A stretch of DNA of 64,000 nucleotides, taken from Gordionus sp. m RMFG-2023. Taxonomy: Eukaryota > Nematomorpha > Gordioida > Chordodea > Parachordodidae. Below are positions 60,632-64,000 of this stretch, in pieces. Position 1 is the stretch's first letter; each line of letters begins with the position of its first letter. A model generated the notes under the pieces. That model was not told the origin of the DNA. It did no database searches and worked only from the letters and a program-made list of their open reading frames with translations. The DNA lies in contig NC_088779.1 in NCBI RefSeq assembly GCF_954871325.1, positions 16,804,846 to 16,868,845 of the forward strand. Direction: 5' to 3'. Made by a program: the position numbers and the translations under genes.

Positions 60632-63565
60632 CAGGGATTCGAACCGAACCCGAACCCGGAGAAGTGAACCCGGGTTTTTAGAAAAAAACTCTGAACCCGA
60701 ACCGAACCTGAACCCCATTTATAAAATTTCCAAAACCCCGAACCGAACCCAAGAATTTTATTTGAACCCGGGTTCAATCGGGTTCAGTGTATTATTTAAA
60801 ATCATATATTAATATATGTAAATACAAATATTATATTTTCAAATTTCCAATTAAATGAAGTCTTAATAAATTTTAAACAACTTAATTCATTTATACCATT
60901 TTTAAATTTATTCTCGATTCCTATTGGAGTGTTAAAAAATTTTAAACAATTGAATTAATTTACGCCCATTTATTTTTAAATTTTTATCTTATTATTCTTA
61001 AAGATTATTAATTAGAAGAAAATGGTTAACAAATCAAAGTAAAAATTATTATATTGTTAATTTAAAAAATTCTAAACATCTAACTTAAAAATTGTTAAAT
61101 GTAGGGCAGTTTTTGTGAACTTATTAAAATGATTTTAAAATTTATATATGGTAATCATTTATTTTTGGTTCAGTTTAATTTTTACAAGATGTTAATGAAG
61201 TGCATATTATAAATGAAATTAAATTTATAAATATCTCTTTTTTAATTCTGAAATCATTGCTATTTAAAAAAATTGTTCTCTTTTTATAGATTTAAGATTA
61301 AAGATAAAGTCATATTTGATAAGCATTTTACCCTTAATACAATATAAAAAAAATCAATATGTTCATATTGCAAAGTAAAAATGTCTGGTAATCACTTGTC
61401 AAATTTAGAAAGACACCTGGAAAGAAATCACAACAATGAATATTTAAATTATTTAAATGAAAAAACCAAATATCAGGAATTGTTATTGGCAAAAAAACCT
61501 AAAATTAATATAGAAACCTTTTTTCCAAAAAAGCATATAAGTATAAATATATCATCTAATGATTTGATGAGTTCTATACTAGAACTTGTTACTGTAAATG
61601 GCCGGCCTTTATCAATTATTGAAGATTCGGGATTTCAAAGAATTATAAATCCACTCCTTGCTGGGCTCAATTTAGTTATAAACAAAGATAATTTATCCAG
61701 AACTATTAATAAAACAGCCCAATCAATTAGAGACAAAATATCGAGAGAGGTAGAAGGAAAATTAATAAGTTTAAAAGTTGATGCAGTTCAACGACTAGAT
61801 AGGTCAATTCTTGGTGTAAATATTCAATTTATATCAAAGTCCATTATAAATTTGAGGACTCTTGGAATTGTAGAGCTGAAAGAGAGATGTACAGAAGAAT
61901 ATATAAAAGAGAATATATTTAAAACTTTACTAAAATTTAAAATTAATATTCAACAAATATACACAATTACTTCTGATAATGGTTGTAATTTTTTAAGAGC
62001 TATAAAGCTCCTGCAATCTGAAACTGATTATGATATAAGGAGTGAATCAGCAGATGAGGAAAATATGGATGTAAATGTATATAAATATGATATTGGTGAT
62101 ATACAAAATACTTTTTTATCAACTATTATATCCTATCCGATTTATAGTGTACGGTGTGCAGCTCACACACTTCAGCTGGCACTTCATGATGCTATAAAAT
62201 TATCACCTATTGTGGAAACCATTGCAAAAGCTAGGAGCCTAAATTTAAAATTAAGACATCCCACTTACCAAAAGTTATTAAAAAATATGAAACTCCCTAA
62301 GCCTGTGTTAGATTGCCACAGATGGCATTCAACCCATGATATGTTAGAAAGGCTGATTTTACTAAAACCCAATATCGAAGATTTTTTTACAGAGCAATCT
62401 GATTATTTATTGACTGAAGATTGGAAAGAGATAATAACGATTGTTGAAATTTTAAAACCGCTAAAAATCGCAACCAAACAATTCCAATCTGAACAGTTAA
62501 CACTGACAGATTTTTATGCAGCATGGTTAAGATGCTGCATCGAACTGGAAAAAATATCCAAACCATTTTGCTCAATTACTATATTCTTGTCTTAAGAACA
62601 GAGAAGAAAGGTTTATAAAGAACGAAATTCTCTTAGCTGCCATATACCTGGACCCAAGATACAAGGTTAATTAAAAGCTTAGTAAATTAATTATTTTAGA
62701 TTTATATTAAAATTGTTATTTTATGAAATATTTAAATATAAACAATATAAATCCTTAAATATTACAGGTATTACTTAGTGATGATGATAAGATTTGTGCG
62801 AAAAAACATCTTGTCAATTTATGGAGACGAATTAAAAGCTTAACAACGCCGATTTTATCTGATGATATTAGTTCCGATGAAGTTATTGAACAAGAAGATG
62901 ATTTAGAGAAATTGATACAACTTAAAGAAAGGCAGGAGAAAATATTTAAAAGAGGGCCAACGATTGCTGAGAAAAGTATTGGAACAATAATTACTGGATT
63001 TAGCGATTATAAAAGATTAGATAAGAAGGAAAATATTTTGCATTTTTGGGAGTCTGCTAAGCTGGAACACCCTGAATTATATATTTTATCTAAAATCTTA
63101 TTTGCTGTTCCTGCAACCCAAGTTAATTTTTCATATTTTCACATATAAATACATTTAACATAGGTTAGCGTTGAAAGATCTTTTTCACATTTGAAATTCA
63201 TTCTTTCACCACATAGATCGAGGATGAGTGAACAACTCTTGGAAGATATTATGCTAATACGTCTAAATAAAATTTTTAAAATTGATACATGACTATATGC
63301 TTTGTATTTTTAACTATATTTGCCTATAAATAAAATAAAAAATTTATTTTTTATATCAAATTTATGTCTAATTTTTTATTATGATTTAAATATATAATTT
63401 TTTTTATCAACTCAAAAATTCTTGAACCCGAACCGAACCCGAACCAAACCCGGGTTCAAAAATATTTCCCTAAACCGAACCCGAACCGAACCCACCTTTT
63501 TTTTTATACCCCGAACCGAACCCGAACCGAACCCTGGCAAAAATTTTGTCGGGTTCGCATCCCTG
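60632..63565 (+). mobile_element. hAT element 3, nearly intact
   Basis: Ends CAGGGATTCGAACCGAACC and inverted CAGGGATGCGAACCCGAC. Target duplication CCTAAAAG is perfect (60624-60631 and 63566-63573). Subterminal zones carry dense CCGAACC / GGTTC repeats, about ten on each side. Length 2934 bp. It contains a four-exon transposase with few lesions, the youngest-looking copy in the window. Confidence 0.95.
61022..63292 (+). pseudogene. BED-finger hAT transposase, four exons, two lesions
   Basis: Exon 1 61022-61038 (ATG, MVNKSK), exon 2 61290-62665, exon 3 62768-63121, exon 4 63164-63292, all with GT-AG introns. Exon 2 joins as KFKIKDKVIFDKHFTLNT and gives the BED finger CSYCKVKMSGNHLSNLERHL with NH. 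Core blocks: LKVDAVQRLDRSILGVNIQF (first Asp), TSDNGCNFLRAI (second Asp), VRCAAHTLQLALHDA, CHRWHSTHDMLERL. The dimerisation block VSVERSFSHLKFILSPHRSR is split by the last intron. Two lesions are visible: a TAA at 61345-61347 within the BED finger, and a one-base shift near 62568 after KISKPF, after which AQLLYSCL resumes. Whether any copy elsewhere is intact cannot be told from here. Confidence 0.85.
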
Positions 63566-63573
63566 CCTAAAAG

Positions 63574-64000
63574 TATATATCAATGCAAATCAGTTGGAGA
63601 CGCCATTAACGCCATGTTGATTACATTCATGGTAAAATTTGTAATATAAAAAATATGTAAAACTAAGGCAATGACTTCAAAACAATTATTCAAAAGCCAT
63701 TCTTATATTTCGAAATATTCTGGATATTTATGAATTTTTTATTATAAATCTTACATATTTTGATAAAAATTATATATTATCTAATAAAGTTGCTTTTAGT
63801 TATTTGTTTTTATGATACTTTGCTACCCTCTTTAATATTATGAACTTTATAAGATAATAAAACTAAATCATCAAGAATTTTGATTCATCATGATTAAATT
63901 ACTAAAGACCATCTAGCTTTAACATCCAAACTTAAATTTTTATAGATAAAATGTTCTCTCAATAAAATAAAATTTTGTTGTCTTCTATCTTATAGTAGTA
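63574..64000. other. Right edge, nothing recognised
   Basis: AT-rich sequence without a convincing frame or repeat structure. Confidence 0.4.

Overview
This is an AT-rich animal (metazoan-like) nuclear window dominated by transposable elements. Two host genes can be recognised from split coding sequence: a PIGC homologue (minus strand, 5650-6406, 3' part not found) and a complete nine-exon GTPBP1/GTPBP2-type GTPase (plus strand, 34270-53401, 622 codons). Most introns are tiny (38-111 bp), yet the GTPase gene has two giant ones (34761-44843 and 45761-52143) packed with transposons. Short introns, high AT and heavy hAT load would fit a compact-intron invertebrate such as a parasitic one; the species cannot be settled from the sequence.

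Layout. 0.2-2.9 kb: a DNA transposon with ~500 bp inverted repeats and a decayed transposase. 4.2-6.4 kb: candidate host exons and PIGC. 7-9.2 kb: a repeat copy and degenerate tandem repeats. 9.6-15.57 kb: a very large foldback whose arms are arrays of ~115 bp units, each built around the 12-bp palindrome TGACAATTGTCA. 16.0-17.04 kb: a 287-bp satellite. 17.15-23.02 kb: a three-level nest of hAT-type elements, each level with its own 8-bp target duplication. 24-31.3 kb: LTR-retroelement fossils, including two nearly identical gag-pro copies in opposite orientation. 31.36-33.96 kb: a terminal-inverted-repeat element that carries an OTU-type cysteine protease gene and no visible transposase.

34.27-53.4 kb: the GTPase gene. 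Intron 3 holds a small hAT derivative, an R2-like LINE, and a Ty3-type fossil split by a hAT with a perfect 8-bp target duplication. Intron 6 holds a second member of the family seen at 0.2-2.9 kb. 54.5-59.3 kb: a giant palindrome with a GC-rich core coding for a CCHC knuckle and an acidic tail; its left tip is split by a 2.77-kb hAT. 60.63-63.57 kb: a nearly intact hAT whose four-exon transposase has one stop and one frameshift.

How it fits together: the window shows a gene-poor region where hAT elements repeatedly inserted into each other and into introns, while the exons of the GTPase gene were kept in frame. The best candidates for something new are the OTU-carrying element, the palindrome-cored foldback with five-unit higher-order order, the GC-rich palindromic element, and the substituted catalytic histidine of the GTPase.
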